This document shows, piece by piece, positions 46,799 to 59,079 of a stretch of 64,000 nucleotides of DNA (position 1 is the stretch's first letter; each line of letters begins with the position of its first letter). Position numbers and translations under genes: made by a program. The notes beneath the pieces were generated by a model. That model made no database searches. It saw nothing but the letters and a program-made list of their open reading frames with translations, and had not been told where the DNA came from. This stretch comes from Monodelphis domestica (taxonomy: Eukaryota > Chordata > Mammalia > Didelphimorphia > Didelphidae), in the NCBI RefSeq assembly GCF_027887165.1, contig NC_077227.1, positions 70,691,252 through 70,755,251 of the forward strand. Direction: 5' to 3'.

Positions 46799-47541
46799 AC
46801 TGATGTGTTTTTTTAATTAAAAATTTTTATTTAATTAATTAATTTAGAATATTTTTCTATGGTTACATGATTCATGTTCTTTTCCTCCCCTCTTCCCCAC
46901 CCCCCAAGTATCCAATGAGCAATTCCACTTGATTTTATATGTGTCATTGATCAAGACCTGTTTCCATTTTATCAATATTTGCACTAGAGTGATCACTTAG
47001 AATCTACATCCCCAATCATATCCCCATCAACCCATGTGATCAAGCAGTTGTTTTTCTTCCATGTTTCTATTCCCACAGTTCTTCCTCTGAATGTGGATAG
47101 TGTTTTTTCTCATAGATCCCTCAGAATTGTCCTGGGTCATTGCATTGCCACTAATGGAGAAGTCCATTACATTCAATTGTACCACAGTGTATCAGTCTCT
47201 GTGTACAATGTTCTCCTGGTTCTGCTCCTCTCGCTCTGCATCCATTCCTGGAGGTTGTTCCAGTCTCCATGGAATTCCTCCACTTTATTATTCCTTTGAG
47301 CACAATAGTATTCCATCACCAACATATACCACAATTTGTTCAGCCATTCCCCAATTGAAGGGCAGCCCCTCATTTTCCAATTTTTTTGCCACCACAAAGA
47401 GCGCAGCTATGAATATTCTTGTACAACTCTTTTTCCTTATAATCTCTTTGGGGTATAAACCCAACAGTGCTATGGCTGGATCAAAGGGCAGACAGTTTTT
47501 TAAAGCCCTTTAGGCATAATTCCAAATTGTCAACTGATGTG
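46799..47541 (-). mobile_element. L1 LINE insertion with 9-bp target duplication
   Basis: The L1 (46808-47532, minus) has a T-run and TTTAATTAATTAATTTAGAA at its left and reaches GGTATAAACCCAACAGTGCT further 5' than the sister copies. ACTGATGTG flanks it at 46799-46807 and 47533-47541. Confidence 0.88.
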
Positions 47542-48344
47542 ATTTTAAATGAACAACAATGAAATTTTAAAAAAAAGGATTATAGGACTAAGTTAGGCCC
47601 CTCATCCCAGAGAAATTGAAGAAATGAACACAGGGGCTCACTAGATAAGACAAGAACCAAGTTATGCAACAGTGGATGAGGATTAGTCATAGGAGAGAAA
47701 GAAAACAAAACAAACAAAGAATAATTATAGTGAAGTGAGAAATTCTAAAGGGGAGAGGTGAAGAGGGATTGCATTTCAGATATTACAAGGGAGTTAGGAG
47801 ATGTGATTGAGTTGGGGTACAATAAGTAAGCCAGTTTGTATGTCACACATACAAAAAAATGTAAAGAATATTATATGATTATAGTGACTGATATTGGCCC
47901 AGAGAAGATGGGGGAAATGAATCTCCCTCTTTTGTTTGGAGAGATGGGGGACCACAGATATGGGGTGTTTGCATGCTATTAGAGACATTCTATCAGTTAA
48001 TTTTGCTTCAAATTTTTGTTGTTTTATTCTAGTTTATTTATATCCATGTATAGAGCATATATGGCACATTAAGAAATTATTATTATTTGAAAAATAAAAG
48101 AAATTTACATAATTTCTAAAATTATGACTCTAAGTCACTGGCAATGGGATACAAATTTAGAGCATGAACCAGTAGTAAAACAACTGTGTACTAATTCCCA
48201 AACTAGTAGCTTAGGGTCCCTTATATTCCTCCTATTAGGTCCAGTAGCAAAATTAGTCCCAGAGTATAGATTAGGGATAAAAATTTCTATTGAAGCTTCA
48301 TGGTCCCCCAAATCAGGACTTCTTCAGTCTCATACAATTCAATT

Positions 48345-48480
48345 CAACATTTATTAAATGTCTACTATGTGGAAAGCACTGGAAATCCAAAGTCAAAAAT
48401 GAAATAGTACCAGCTTTGAAAGAGCTAAATGTACATAAACAAGCAGATATAAAATATAGTAAAAAATAATATGAAGTAAT
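48345..48480 (-). mobile_element. L2 LINE 3'-end fragment
   Basis: AACATTTATTAAATGTCTAC, GTGGAAAGCACTGGAAATCC and GAAAGAGCTAAATGTACATA follow the reverse-complement L2 3' end. Confidence 0.6.
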
Positions 48481-48939
48481 TTTGAGGAGAGAGTATCAAT
48501 ACCTGGGGCAACTGGTAAAAGCATTGTGTAAGAGATGGTCTCAGAGTTGTATTTGTGTCTCAAATCTTAGAGGTAGAAAAGAAAGGATAGCGTATTCAAG
48601 GCATGGGGAATGGTGGGAACAAAGGTATGGAGGTGAGAAATGAAATGTCTTATATATGTGTCTGATCCCAGTTCCCTTGAGGGAACTCCCTCTGGATACC
48701 ATTTGCACCAATAATAGACCTTTGTCAGAAGTATAATGGAGGTGGATGAATGTAACCAAGACATGGGAATTTAGGGTAGAATGATGAGTTTGGGATTGCT
48801 CAGTGCTCCATTCATCTTCCCACATTTTATGAATAGTTTACCATGTCAGTCGACTTATGGGGTACCACAATCTGTTTTCTAGATTGTATATGACATGATA
48901 TCCATGTACAGTTTTGGAAAAACTTAGCAACTGAGAGAA

Positions 48940-49140
48940 CTGAACATATTCAACATGGAAAAGAAAGTAAAACAATGTGTTCAGATATATTAAGGAATTC
49001 TATGTGGCAGAGAGATTCATTTTTATTTTGCTTGCTTCCAAAGGACACAAGGATGATTACTGGATGAAAGTGACACAGAGGTAGATTTCAGCTCAATGTC
49101 AGAAAACTTTTCCTAATTAGAGCTGTCTAAATCCCAAAAA
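48940..49140 (+). mobile_element. L3/CR1-like LINE fragment
   Basis: GAACTGAACATATTCAACAT, AGAGAGATTCATTTTTATTT and CTCAATGTCAGAAAACTTTT parallel the L3 3' region. Old and diverged. Confidence 0.5.
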
Positions 49141-49206
49141 TGAATTACTAAAGTCAAATAGAATTTATGGTAGTTTATTTTATAATAGAGGGAAGATATT
49201 AAGGAA

Positions 49207-49243
49207 GAGAGAGAGAGAGAGAGAAAGAAAGAGAGAGAGAGTG
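49207..49243. repeat. GA microsatellite
   Basis: About 37 bp of GA units with one GAAAGAAA interruption. Confidence 0.9.
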
Positions 49244-49909
49244 AGAGTTCCAGCTTCCTCTAAGACAGGTAACAATTCTAAGGCCCCAGCCAGGGGAAAG
49301 GAGTCTCAAGATGATGGACCTTTCTTGGAGGCTCACACCTTCAGAAAGGGCAAGGAAGGAAGTTGGTCTTTACACTCACCACATTGTCAGTTCAATCAGC
49401 AGATTCTTTTAACAGCCTTAACTCCAGCAGGCTCCACTCCAAGCATGTCTCTTTCTTCACTCCAAGTGACTCCCTTCAAGTGTCTCTGTTTTCACTTTTA
49501 AAGACCATTTTCTCTGGTTTCATTTCCTCTAAATTTTACATCTACCACTCACAGCTGATGCTCCACTCCAGGACTGCCCACTTTTTCACATGTGGGTCAC
49601 AGACCTCCCATTCAATGTATGAAATGGGTATTCACAGCTTTTTTGTGGTTAAAATCCAAAATAGGTAGAACTTTAAGAACTGTGCTTTACACTTTGGGGA
49701 TTAAAATCTAAAAATAGGCAGGGGATTACACTTTAATCTTCACAATCAAGGAAGAGCTAAATACCTTCATTGTTACAATCAGGGGAGAGCCAAATCCAAT
49801 CTTCACACTTGTTAGGGATTGAACTTCCCATCAATAGAAGACTTCATGTGGAAGTTGTCGAGAATTTTGTAGAGGTAAGGGAAGTTAAACTCTAGATATG
49901 ATCAAATCA

Positions 49910-51330
49910 AGGCAGCAAGTACTGATTAAAAGTGCCTGCTGTGTTCCAAGCATTGTACTAAGCCCTGTAAGTACAAAGAAAGGTAGAAACAATCCCTGTT
50001 TCCCAGGAGCCAATAATCTAGTGGAGGAGACCACAAGCAAACAACTACATGCAAAATATCTACCATTGAATTGAAAATTATCTTAGAGAAAATGCACAGC
50101 TATTAAGAGTAACTGGGAATAACTTCTTGCTTGGGATTTTATCTGAGGTTTGAATAAAGCCAGGAGGCAAAGATAAAAGGTTGGGGCAGAGAGCAAGGAG
50201 AGCATTCTTTCCAGGCATGGGAGAAGGGAAAACATATGAAATTTAGAGAGGTAGTGTTTTGTCTGAGGGACAACAGGGAGGCCAGTGTCCCTGGACAGCA
50301 AATGGGAGTGAATAGAAAATAAAGAATAGAAAATAGAAAAGTAGGAAGGGGCCAAGTTATGAAGGGCTTTAAAAGTCAATTTTTTTTTTTTATATTTGAT
50401 AGTAGGTAATAGAGAGTCACTGAAGTTTATTGAATGGGGAAGGGGGTAGTGTAACAAGATAAAAATCTTTGCTTTTGGAAGGTCAATTGAGTGAGTGGAT
50501 AAACTGGAAGCAGGAAGACCAACCTAGCAGACTATTGTAATAATTCAGGCAAGAAATGATGAGAGTCTGCATCAGGATGGTGCCTTTGACAATAATAGAG
50601 TAGCTAGGAACAGAGGAGGATTTTGGGGGGGGGTGAGGATAATGGATGTGTTGAACTTAAAATATGTAGAGGACATCCAGTTTGATATGTCTAACAGGCA
50701 GTTGCCTAGAGGTTAGAAGAGAAGTTAGGGCTGGATGGATTTGAGAATCATCTGCATAGGGATGATCATTGAATCTGTGGTAGCTGACAAGATCACCAAG
50801 TGAAAAAGTACAGGAAGAGAAGAGAACCCAGAACAGAGCCTTGGAGGACATCCACAGGGAGTGGGTATAACCTGGATGAAGATCCAGCAAAAAGAGACTG
50901 AGACAGTCGGTCAAATGAGGAGAACTTAAATAGAGTCTTAGAACCTTGAGAGAGGAGATGTTGGCAACTGGCAATGAGGACAGAGAAAAGACTGAGAAAA
51001 ATGAAGAGATTATTAGCTACTTTGGAAGGAGCAGTTTCTGTGAAATGGTTGGTAGCCAGACTAGAGAGCTAAAAAGAGCATGAAAAGAAAGCAAATGGAA
51101 TCAACAGTTGTAAATGATTTTCTCAGAAACTTTAGCCAGGAGAGGGAGAAGAGACAGGATCACAGCTAGGAGGGATAAATGGATTAAGGGAGGATGGGGG
51201 ATGCTGGTGAGCAAACAGGAGGAAAGTAGAAAGAGAAAGATTGAAGATTAGGCAGAGAGTGGAAGTGTTAAAGAGAGCAGCTATCTGCTGGAGAAATTGG
51301 AAAGAATGGGTTCATTTGTTCAAGGGTTTG
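49910..51330 (-). mobile_element. L2 LINE, 1.4 kb, including reverse-transcriptase region
   Basis: The most extensive L2 copy. The plus strand shows the reversed 3' end (GTTCCAAGCATTGTACTAAG) at the left and continues to the reversed coding region at the right. On the minus strand the frame at 50974-50657 contains YADDSQIHPALTSLLTSRQL followed by PVRHIKLDV, the L2 reverse-transcriptase catalytic box and what follows it. Confidence 0.85.
50657..50974 (-). pseudogene. L2 reverse-transcriptase relic with YADD box
   Basis: A 105-residue open stretch whose centre carries the catalytic YADD motif. Upstream the decayed GDLVSYH resembles the L2 GDLISSH. A second frame-broken piece of the same protein lies at 50457-50083 (LTFKALHNLAPSYFS). 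It is truncated, shifted and inactive. Confidence 0.75.
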
Positions 51331-51586
51331 CCTTGGCAAGTAGCTTTCCCCTAGATGTCCTCTGAGGTTCCTCCAACTCTGTAATTCTATGATTCTGTTG
51401 CTGTGGCAACACCAATTCCATGCCAAGCTAGGAATAGGCACCTTTATCCTCCAGCAAGCAAAATTTCTGGGTCACATCCTCTCTCTATTGACACACAGTA
51501 CATCTTCTCAAGGTGAGCATAGGGATGTGCTAGAACCATTGTTAAATTTCCAGTGTGAACAATTTCAACCTTAGAAATTGGCAAAC

Positions 51587-51745
51587 GCTACAACTTAGAG
51601 CTTGATTTGTCATTTTGTTGATTGTCTCGACTTAAGAAGTGATGGAGAAAATGTTTAATAATGTATATTAAACGTAAAATGTGCTATGCTTTTTCAGAGA
51701 GTCAGTTTTTAAACACATACCAGCATGCCACTGTTTTCATGAATG
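51587..51745 (+). repeat. unclassified dispersed repeat, copy 2
   Basis: Companion of 1467-1640: GCTACAACTTAG, TTGATTGTCTCGACTTAAGA, GATGGAGAAAATGT, AGAGAGTC and ATGCCACTG occur in the same order. It is flanked on the left by a possible L3 3' scrap (51336-51400). Confidence 0.5.
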
Positions 51746-52228
51746 CCAAGAACCTTCCCATGGTTCTTGAGTCCTCAAGGGTATTATTAAAGGCTCATTT
51801 TACCAACCTACTAAGTGATGTGTAGTGGTTTTGGCAAGTCTTTCATTGAAAAGTCAAGCCTGGGGAACCTTCAAAACTCAACTGGGTTTATATTCCATCA
51901 ACAGTGTGAGAGCACGCATCTTGGTGAGCCTGACACATAGTAGGCATTTAATAAATGCTTATTACTTGCTTAATGGCCTCTTGACCTTGTGTCACCCCTG
52001 TTCTTTTCTTCTCTAGACTCCAAGGACTGTCTACCTGCCTTTCCATCTTGCCTCATGTTTTCTTTTTCTTTTTTATTTGTTTGTTTGTTTGTTTGTTCAT
52101 TTATTTGTTTATTTTTGCCTCATGTTTCAACAGGGATTTTTTTCTCCTCCTTGATCCAGTGCAGAATGATAATCAGTCCAAGATCTTCTTCTATTCCTTC
52201 CTATCTCAGAAGCAAATACACAGCCCTT
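51746..52228. other. intronic, L2 tail scrap and TTTG microsatellite
   Basis: A sense L2 3' end (CTGACACATAGTAGGCATTT) lies near 51929-51975 and a TTTG run at 52076-52098. The rest is unique. Confidence 0.6.
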
Positions 52229-52299
52229 TCAAGGGTTTTTCTTTTCTTTTTTTTTAAACATTATTTTATTTGGTCATTTCCAATCAAGGGTTTTTCTTT
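52229..52299 (-). mobile_element. 39-bp ultra-truncated L1 insertion with 16-bp target duplication
   Basis: tcaagggtttttcttt occurs perfectly at 52229-52244 and 52284-52299. The 39 bp between them are a T-run plus TTATTTTATTTGGTCATTTC, the extreme 3' end of the L1 seen at 27786 (ATTTTATTTGATCATTTCCA). The insert sits inside or beside an L3 element. Confidence 0.85.
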
Positions 52300-53620
52300 A
52301 GGATTCTTATTAGTGACAATGAAGAAACAAGCCCAAATAACAATGAAGGAAATGATGAAAAATCTTTCATGGTTTTTATCAATGACTTGGATAAAGGCAT
52401 AGCTGGCATCCTCAGGATATTTTCAGATAACAGAGCTGGGACGGATTTCTAAACTAGCCTATGACAGTCAGAATCCAAAGGGATTTGAATAGAATAGGTC
52501 ATTGGGTTGATGTTTCAGTCCAATAGGATGAAAATTAACAGGCATAAGTAGTCTTGGGTTCAGAAAATCAGCTTCACAATCACAATAACTAACATTTTTA
52601 TTGCATTTTTAGATTTATAAAGCACTCTACAAACACCATCTCATTTGATTCACTCAAAACTTGGGGAAATATAGGTTCTATTATTATCATCCCCATTTTA
52701 TAGGAGAAGAAAATGAGGCAAATAGAAATTAAGTTACTTGTTCAGGACATGCAGCTAGTAAGTGGCTAAGACCAAACTTGAACTAAAGTCTCCTTTACTA
52801 CAGACCCAATTCTCTGTCTACTCCACTACCTATCTGCCTCAAAAATATGGGGGAGAAGTATGATTAGATAGTAATTTACTGGGGAAAAATATGGGATTTT
52901 AAGTGGCATGCAAATTCAATATTTTAATTTTTTAAATTTAATTTAATATAATAACCCTAAATTTAGCTAATTAAACCCTAGGCTGCAGTATCTAAAATGA
53001 AAGAAATACTAGTCTGAAAGTCAACTTCCTTAATCAGATCAAATCTGGGATATTGTATTTAATATATTCACTCAGTATTATTGAATTCAGTGAGAAGGAC
53101 ATTTTAGAAAGTGCCTTGATAAATGTGAAGCCTTTCAAAGGAGCAATGGGAAGGGCCTTAAGATGAAAACATTTAACATCATTAAACATTTTAACACATG
53201 AAACATAAACATAACATATTTAAAAGGAAGTAGGTGCATAAAGCCTGGAGAAAAGAAACCTTGGAAGGCCTTTCCTTTCTGGGAGATATGATCTTCAAGC
53301 ATTTTTAGCCCTTAATACATGGAAAACAGATTATTCTGCTTGGACCCCCAAATAGCAAAATTCAGAAAAATGAGTAGAAGATACAGACTTAATTTGAAGA
53401 TTTAGGCTTGATATAAGGACAAGTTTCTTAAAAATTAGAGCTATCAAAGGGTTCAATAGACTCCCTTTGGGAGTAGCGGATTTTCCCTCACTGGAGGTCT
53501 TCAAGCCTGGATAATTACTTGCTGACAATATTGTGGAAAAAAATTCTTGTTCAGGTTTAGGGTAGATTGGATGGCCTCCAAGGTTCTTTCCGGCTCTGAG
53601 ACTGCAATTTTCATAATAAA
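52300..53620 (+). mobile_element. L3/CR1-like LINE 3' end, interrupted by a SINE
   Basis: ATCAATGACTTGGATAAAGG and ATAACAGAGCTGGGACGGAT derive from the CR1/L3 coding region. After the SINE insertion the 3' part continues with CACTGGAGGTCTTCAAGCCT, GGTAGATTGGATGGCCTCCA and TCTTTCCGGCTCTGAGACTG. About 1 kb of old L3 sequence in total. Confidence 0.72.
52575..52840 (-). mobile_element. Ther-1/MIR3 SINE inserted in L3
   Basis: TAACATTTTTATTGCATTTT, ATCATCCCCATTTTATAGGA and TGCAGCTAGTAAGTGGCTAA, ending CCACTACCTATCTGCCTC. Confidence 0.75.
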
Positions 53621-53679
53621 AATCGTGCCTTGTATCCTTTGAAATATGAATGAAGTTTAGTACTAACACAATAAGGGAA

Positions 53680-53835
53680 TTTCAGAGGTGGCAGGTCCTT
53701 GGGGATCACTTAATCTAGTAATTTCATTTTAGAGACCAGGAAACTTCAGCATGGAGAGGGAAAGTGATGCCAAAGTCAGCAGAGTAACAGTTGCAGAGAG
53801 GAAATTCAAACTCAGGTTTTCTGACTTCCATAAAA
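53680..53835 (-). mobile_element. MIR-like SINE
   Basis: GGCAGGTCCTTGGGGATCAC, GACCAGGAAACTTCAGCATG and AAATTCAAACTCAGGTTTTC. Confidence 0.62.
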
Positions 53836-54888
53836 CTGCTGAATCATTGGCTTAGAACTTACAATATTTCTTCTCTCTGGGAACAAGATGAGTTCCAGAA
53901 TCCGAACCACCAGTGAAAATATATATGGAGGCTAAGTAGCCCTTGTTGCCAAAGTTAGGCGAAACACAATTAACCCCATCTGTGATAATGTGGGTCTTAA
54001 TTTCCTCTATCTTGCTGCTATTCCAGAACACACGGCCCAACAAAGGACAATCTTGATAACTTCACTCACCAAGATGGCGCATGAACTGGTGTCTGAAGTT
54101 TGGGGAACTATGGAACTGGGAAGTGGAGAATGAGAACTATGGGCTAGGCTTGTCTGTGCCATATTTCCATTGTGGGCAACAATTAGATTGAACTGGACCT
54201 AATGGAATTGCAGCTTCCTCTAGCCTATTTAGGGGTGATGGAGAGGTGGAAAGCTGTTAGTGTAAGAGTAATTTGGTGGAAGGCAGAGACTGGCCTTTGT
54301 ATAAAAAGAAAATATGGTGATAAGAGCATATTTGGTAAGGTGGTGAAATGAGTGCTGGAGGAGGAAGGAAATTGATAGAAGCATATGTCCACTTGGGTCC
54401 AGTGTTTCATCTTGGGTCTCCTCTTCTTGTGTCTTTATTGTGGTCCAGAAATGGATAGTAGAATTTCCTAATGTCTGTATTGGTCCTGGGTCATCCTTTG
54501 TTTTGTTACTGTGGCCACACACAGTGTGTACCAAAATGGGAAACCATTGATGCTAAAGCTCTGAAATCAGATCTTGTCTAATAATCCAATTTGAATTGTG
54601 ACAGCTGAGTTTGCTCCCAGTTTCCTGCTCTAGAGAAGCACTTCCCTTGCTGTGCAGGTAGTCAGCTTTTTCTTCTAATGGCTTGTCCATCTATTTGGAC
54701 ATCTAGTCTCTCTGACTTGGTAATTTCTAAATGAGAACTTGAGTTCATATTCCAGTTTTTATAGAACTCCTTAGGTGAAAGGATGTCTCTTACTCTTATA
54801 CCCTCTCACAAGAATATGCACAAGGACAGAATAGGCAAAATATACACTCAAATGATGTCTTTACTGATAATCTACTTATCAGAGGCAG

Positions 54889-55130
54889 CTAGAGGGCTGA
54901 GTAGCTGAATCACTGAGCCCAGAGTCAAGAAGAGCTGTGTTCAAATCCAGTTTAGCTGTGATCCTCGGCAAGTCATTTAATTTCTGTCTGCCTCAATTTC
55001 CTCATCTGTAAAGTGTGGATCATCATAGTACCTGCCTCCCAAGGTTGTTGTGAGGACCAAATGAGACTATATGTATAAAGCACTTAAGCACATTACCTGG
55101 AACATAGTAGGTTCTATAAAATGCTTGCTC
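54889..55130 (+). mobile_element. MIR SINE
   Basis: GGCAGCTAGAGGGCTGAGTA head, GTGTTCAAATCCAGTTTAGC, CCTCAATTTCCTCATCTGTA, GGTTGTTGTGAGGACCAAAT and ACATAGTAGGTTCTATAAAA. Nearly complete. Confidence 0.82.
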
Positions 55131-55621
55131 CATTTCATTCCTTCAAGATTACTGGGTCTCCAGATGGAGCACCACAGAATTCATCTTAAACACCAACATC
55201 TGTGCTTCTACCTAGCAAAGATTCTCCTAGAGATATCATCTCCGGCACTCCCTGTCCTTACTCAATTGGCTGCCATATTGGTCACCGATTTATAGAAATC
55301 TTAAGGCTCCAAATGGATTTTTAAACTGTACTCAACTCGAAGTCACAGGCATCACTAGTGGCCAGGGAAATTTTTATAAGGGAGGCAGAAGGTATGGTTT
55401 CCACTGAGATCATTGAGCATCATTAAGTATTGCTCAGGAGATAATCAACCTCATCATATTTATTTTATTTGACCTCAGTCATTTATTTTATTGGCATACT
55501 ACATTGGTCCAAATACAGACTTTGTCTTATCCCAAATATGGCCATAAAACTTGGTCTTTGCACTAATATGGCTAATTGATCTTTGTACACGTACACACAC
55601 ACACACACTCATAGCATTCTC

Positions 55622-55925
55622 TTTTTTTTTAACTCTTACCTTCCATCTTAGAATCAATACAGTATATTGATTCCAAGATAGAAGAGCAGTAAGAGCTAGG
55701 CATTGGGGGTTGTGACTTGCCCAGGGTCACACAAATAAGAAGTGTCTAAGGCCAGATTTGAGCCCAGGATTTCCCTTCTCTAGCCTGGGTCTCAATCCAC
55801 TGAGCCACCTGGTTGCCCCCAGAGCATTCCCTTTTATTTTTATTTTTTTTTAACCATTACCTTCCATCTTGGAATCAATACTATGTATTGGTTCCAAGGC
55901 AGAAGAGTGGTAAGGGCTAAGAGCC
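55622..55925 (-). mobile_element. two MAR1/WSINE1-like SINEs in the same target site
   Basis: A full-length SINE (about 55622-55820) is followed at once by a 5'-truncated one (about 55833-55909). The sequences AGCATTCTC, GAGCATTCCCTTTTA and GAGCCTTCCCTTTTA before, between and after them look like successive copies of one target. Confidence 0.8.
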
Positions 55926-56092
55926 TTCCCTTTTAAAGAGATCTCTGTTTCAGAGCATGACCTGCTTTTGGACTCCAAAGCATCTTCCATATTTCACCAC
56001 TTCTGATGGCTTATGGATTTAGAAGCTAAACCACAGCCATGTCTTGTGTTAGCTTCTCTAATTCACATGAAATTCACCGAGTCTACATAGAA

Positions 56093-56290
56093 ATCTTAGA
56101 ATTTCAGAGCAGTAAAAGACCTGAGGGATCACTTTGTCACTCCCTTGTTTTACAGATGAAAAAACTGAAGTCAGCCTAGATGAAGTGACCCAACTTGGGT
56201 CACAGAGTTAGTGGCAGAGTTGGGAATAGAAGTCAGATTCCTTTGACTTCAGTTCTCTGCATTTTTCTTCATTTCACCTTGCTATCTGCT
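56093..56290 (-). mobile_element. MIR-like SINE
   Basis: GAATTTCAGAGCAGTAAAAG, GTTTTACAGATGAAAAAACT and GGGTCACAGAGTTAGTGGCA. A second short piece of this kind lies at 56595-56672. Confidence 0.68.
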
Positions 56291-57484
56291 GCAAAGTCCA
56301 GGAAACTCTCCACTTTTATACTTGTTCAGTGGGTATGTGTAAATATGTCCCCAAATTTTGGAAATAAATATATACATATGTAAGAAATTCTTAACATATA
56401 CACACATGCTGCACCTATTTTTTAGTGTTATATCAACTGGAAAAATTGTAGAACTGAGGACTATCAGTGAGAACTGACAGTTATTTACATGTAGCTAGGT
56501 TGGTCCACGTTTTCATAGCCATCCACCTCTTGGTACTGAGCCATCAAGCTCAGCATTTTGTATGTTGAGAACAGTATTGACAGTATATATAATGGACCAG
56601 CTGAGACTGGAAGGGATCTGAGAGACCATCTTGTCCAACTTTTCATCTCACAAAGAAGGAAACTGAGGTTCGGTGTGTGTGTATAGATCTATACATACCT
56701 ACATAAATGTGTGTGTGACACATATACGTATAAAACTTGTGGGTTCCCAGGAGTACTTCTGTGAGAGGACATTGGAACTGAAAGAACTTGGGATCACACA
56801 TGGGAGAGCAGACCCTCCTGGGGATACTCCTGGGTTCTAGACTGAATCTGAGCATACCTTGTTCTCTTTAATTCTGTAAATCCTAAGGTAAGCAGAAAAA
56901 TCCTTTTGTTAGACCTTGAGGATGCTGGTGAAGGAGTCACAATGCAGAGATGTGCCCTTGTCCCCAAGGTCCATTTATTCATCAAGCGATGGGACATGCC
57001 TCCATCAGTGGTGTTAGATACAGTGAAGAAACTAGCTCCTGGGTATGAGGAGAAAAAGACAGGAGGGTTAGTACCAGGACAGAGTGTTTTCCAGAGAAGT
57101 AGAGCTTATTCATTAGAGGAATGTGTGGGTACAGAGTGTAGAGTAGGAGGAGTAAATTGTGCAAGAAAATTGACTCGTGTGGAGTTTGCAGTCCCACTGA
57201 GTGGGCTATGACTCAGTGCAAGTGAGAGTGGGAGGCTGGGCTTCGCTCTGAGTGGGGGGTATCCCCCTAGACAGTGAGACTAGTATTAGAAAGCCATGAT
57301 GAGCATCCTGGGGAGATTCAGTATTCTGCAGCATATCTGACTGTCACTGGCATGCCTGTGTTTCCTTATAGTTTATTATCACCCAATAATTTACATTTTT
57401 AGCAGAGTACCTGGTGAGACTTAAGGGGACCTACAGTAGAGGTAGTGAGTGGCAATATGAGATATATCCCTAAGTCTTTACTTT

Positions 57485-59060
57485 TTAGCATTAGTCAGTC
57501 AATGAGCATGTGAGTGCTCATGTTAAGTCATGGGGATACAAAGAAAGACAAAAACACAGAAGGACTCAAATGGCTCACTTTCTAATGGGGGAAGCAGCAT
57601 GCCAAAAATTGTCCATCCAGTCTCTATATAGTGTAACATAATCACAGAAGGAAGGTACCAACAGCAGGGAAAAGGGAAGGAACAGGGGAAGGCTTCCTAT
57701 AGAAAATGTGATTCAAGCTGAATCTTAAAGGAGGTAGAGAAGCCAATGTGGTGGAGGTGAAGAAGGAGAACTTTCCAAGCTTGTGACCATTAGGGAAAAG
57801 ACACGTGCCAGAAGATGGGGAGTCCTTGGTGAAGAGCAGCAGTAGGAAGGTCATATACCTGGGTCATAGTATTCATGGAGAAATGAAGTGGAATAAGTCC
57901 AGAAAGGCAAGGAGGACTAGGTTGTGAAGAGCTTATTTAATCTTGGAAGAAATAAGAAGCTATTGAAGTTCACCGAGTTGGGAGGAAAGAGGAATGTGAC
58001 CTGATCAAACATGCACTTTGGGAAAATCACTTTGGTAGCTGAGTGGAAGCTAGAGTGGAGATTTGATGCAGAGAGAATAAGCAACAAACACACTATTAGA
58101 ATAGCACAAGAGAAGTGGGGAAGATTTAATCAGTGTGGGAAAATAAAAGGAGATCCTCAGACACTAGAGGGATGGTAGTACCATTGAGGATAACAGGGAA
58201 ATTGGGGAGAAAGATAATGAAGTCTACTTTGGATATGTTGAGTTTGATTAGAGTAAAAAGAGAAGGTTCAGAAGAGAGCTGTGGGAGCTACTCATTGGTC
58301 AGTGGTCATGCCCTGAGTTAATATCCAGCAAAAGAAACTGGAAGAGTATTCAGATATATAGGAGAATCCACAGAAGACAAAATGTCATGAAAACTTAGAG
58401 TGGAGAAATATCCAGGAGGAGTAGGGGATCAGCAATGTCAGATGCTACAGAGAGGTTAAGAAGAATGAGAACTGATAAAAGACCATCCAACTTAACAATT
58501 AAAAATCACTAATGACTTTAGAGAGAGAGAGAGAACACTTATAGATGACTGGTGGATAAAGTCAGGAACCTCATTCCCTCAGGGGCCCCTCATGTCCCTT
58601 CTTTAGCTTCCTTCCCAGGCTGGTTTGCCACTTTAGTCTATGCAGAAGTCTCTTCCCTTAGATCCATGTGCTCTCTATTCTATTGCTGGTAATAAAAACA
58701 TTTCAAAAACCCCAATGGGGCTTTGTACTTATTCAGTGACAGGAGAGGGGAGCTGTTGCTCTCTTCCTAGAGGACCTAGGGAGGAGAAATCTGTTTGGAA
58801 GAACCGGTGAAGACAGATAAGAATCAAATGTTTAGAAATGAGTGAGAAAAGAGGAAGTAGAAGCACTGGGTATAGATGATTTTCTCAAGAAGTTTAGCCA
58901 AGAAGGGGAAGATACATGTAGGAAAATAGCTAGTGGAAATGGATAACCAAGTGAAGGTTTTTTTTTTAACGATGGGACAGAGATGGGTATGGTTCTTTGC
59001 AACAGGGAAAGAGCAAGTAGAGAGTGGGGATGTTAGACATCCCCAATCTGCTGGACAAGA
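57485..59060 (-). mobile_element. L2 LINE, 1.3 kb, with an unidentified interruption
   Basis: Reverse-complement L2 from the 3' end (AAGTCATGGGGATACAAAGA) through GGGGAAGGCTTCCTATAGAA, GAAAATCACTTTGGTAGCTG and AAAGAAACTGGAAGAGTA to the region upstream of the reverse transcriptase (TGATTTTCTCAAGAAGTTTA). About 58565-58790 does not fit and looks like other sequence inserted within it. Confidence 0.75.
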
Positions 59061-59079
59061 CAGGATGAAATGGAATTAA

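Noticed and set aside
56906..57211. 101-codon plus-strand frame in intron 1 of AP3B2
   Set aside because: No similarity to any family I know, and no donor in the phase needed to join AP3B2 exon 2 was evident.
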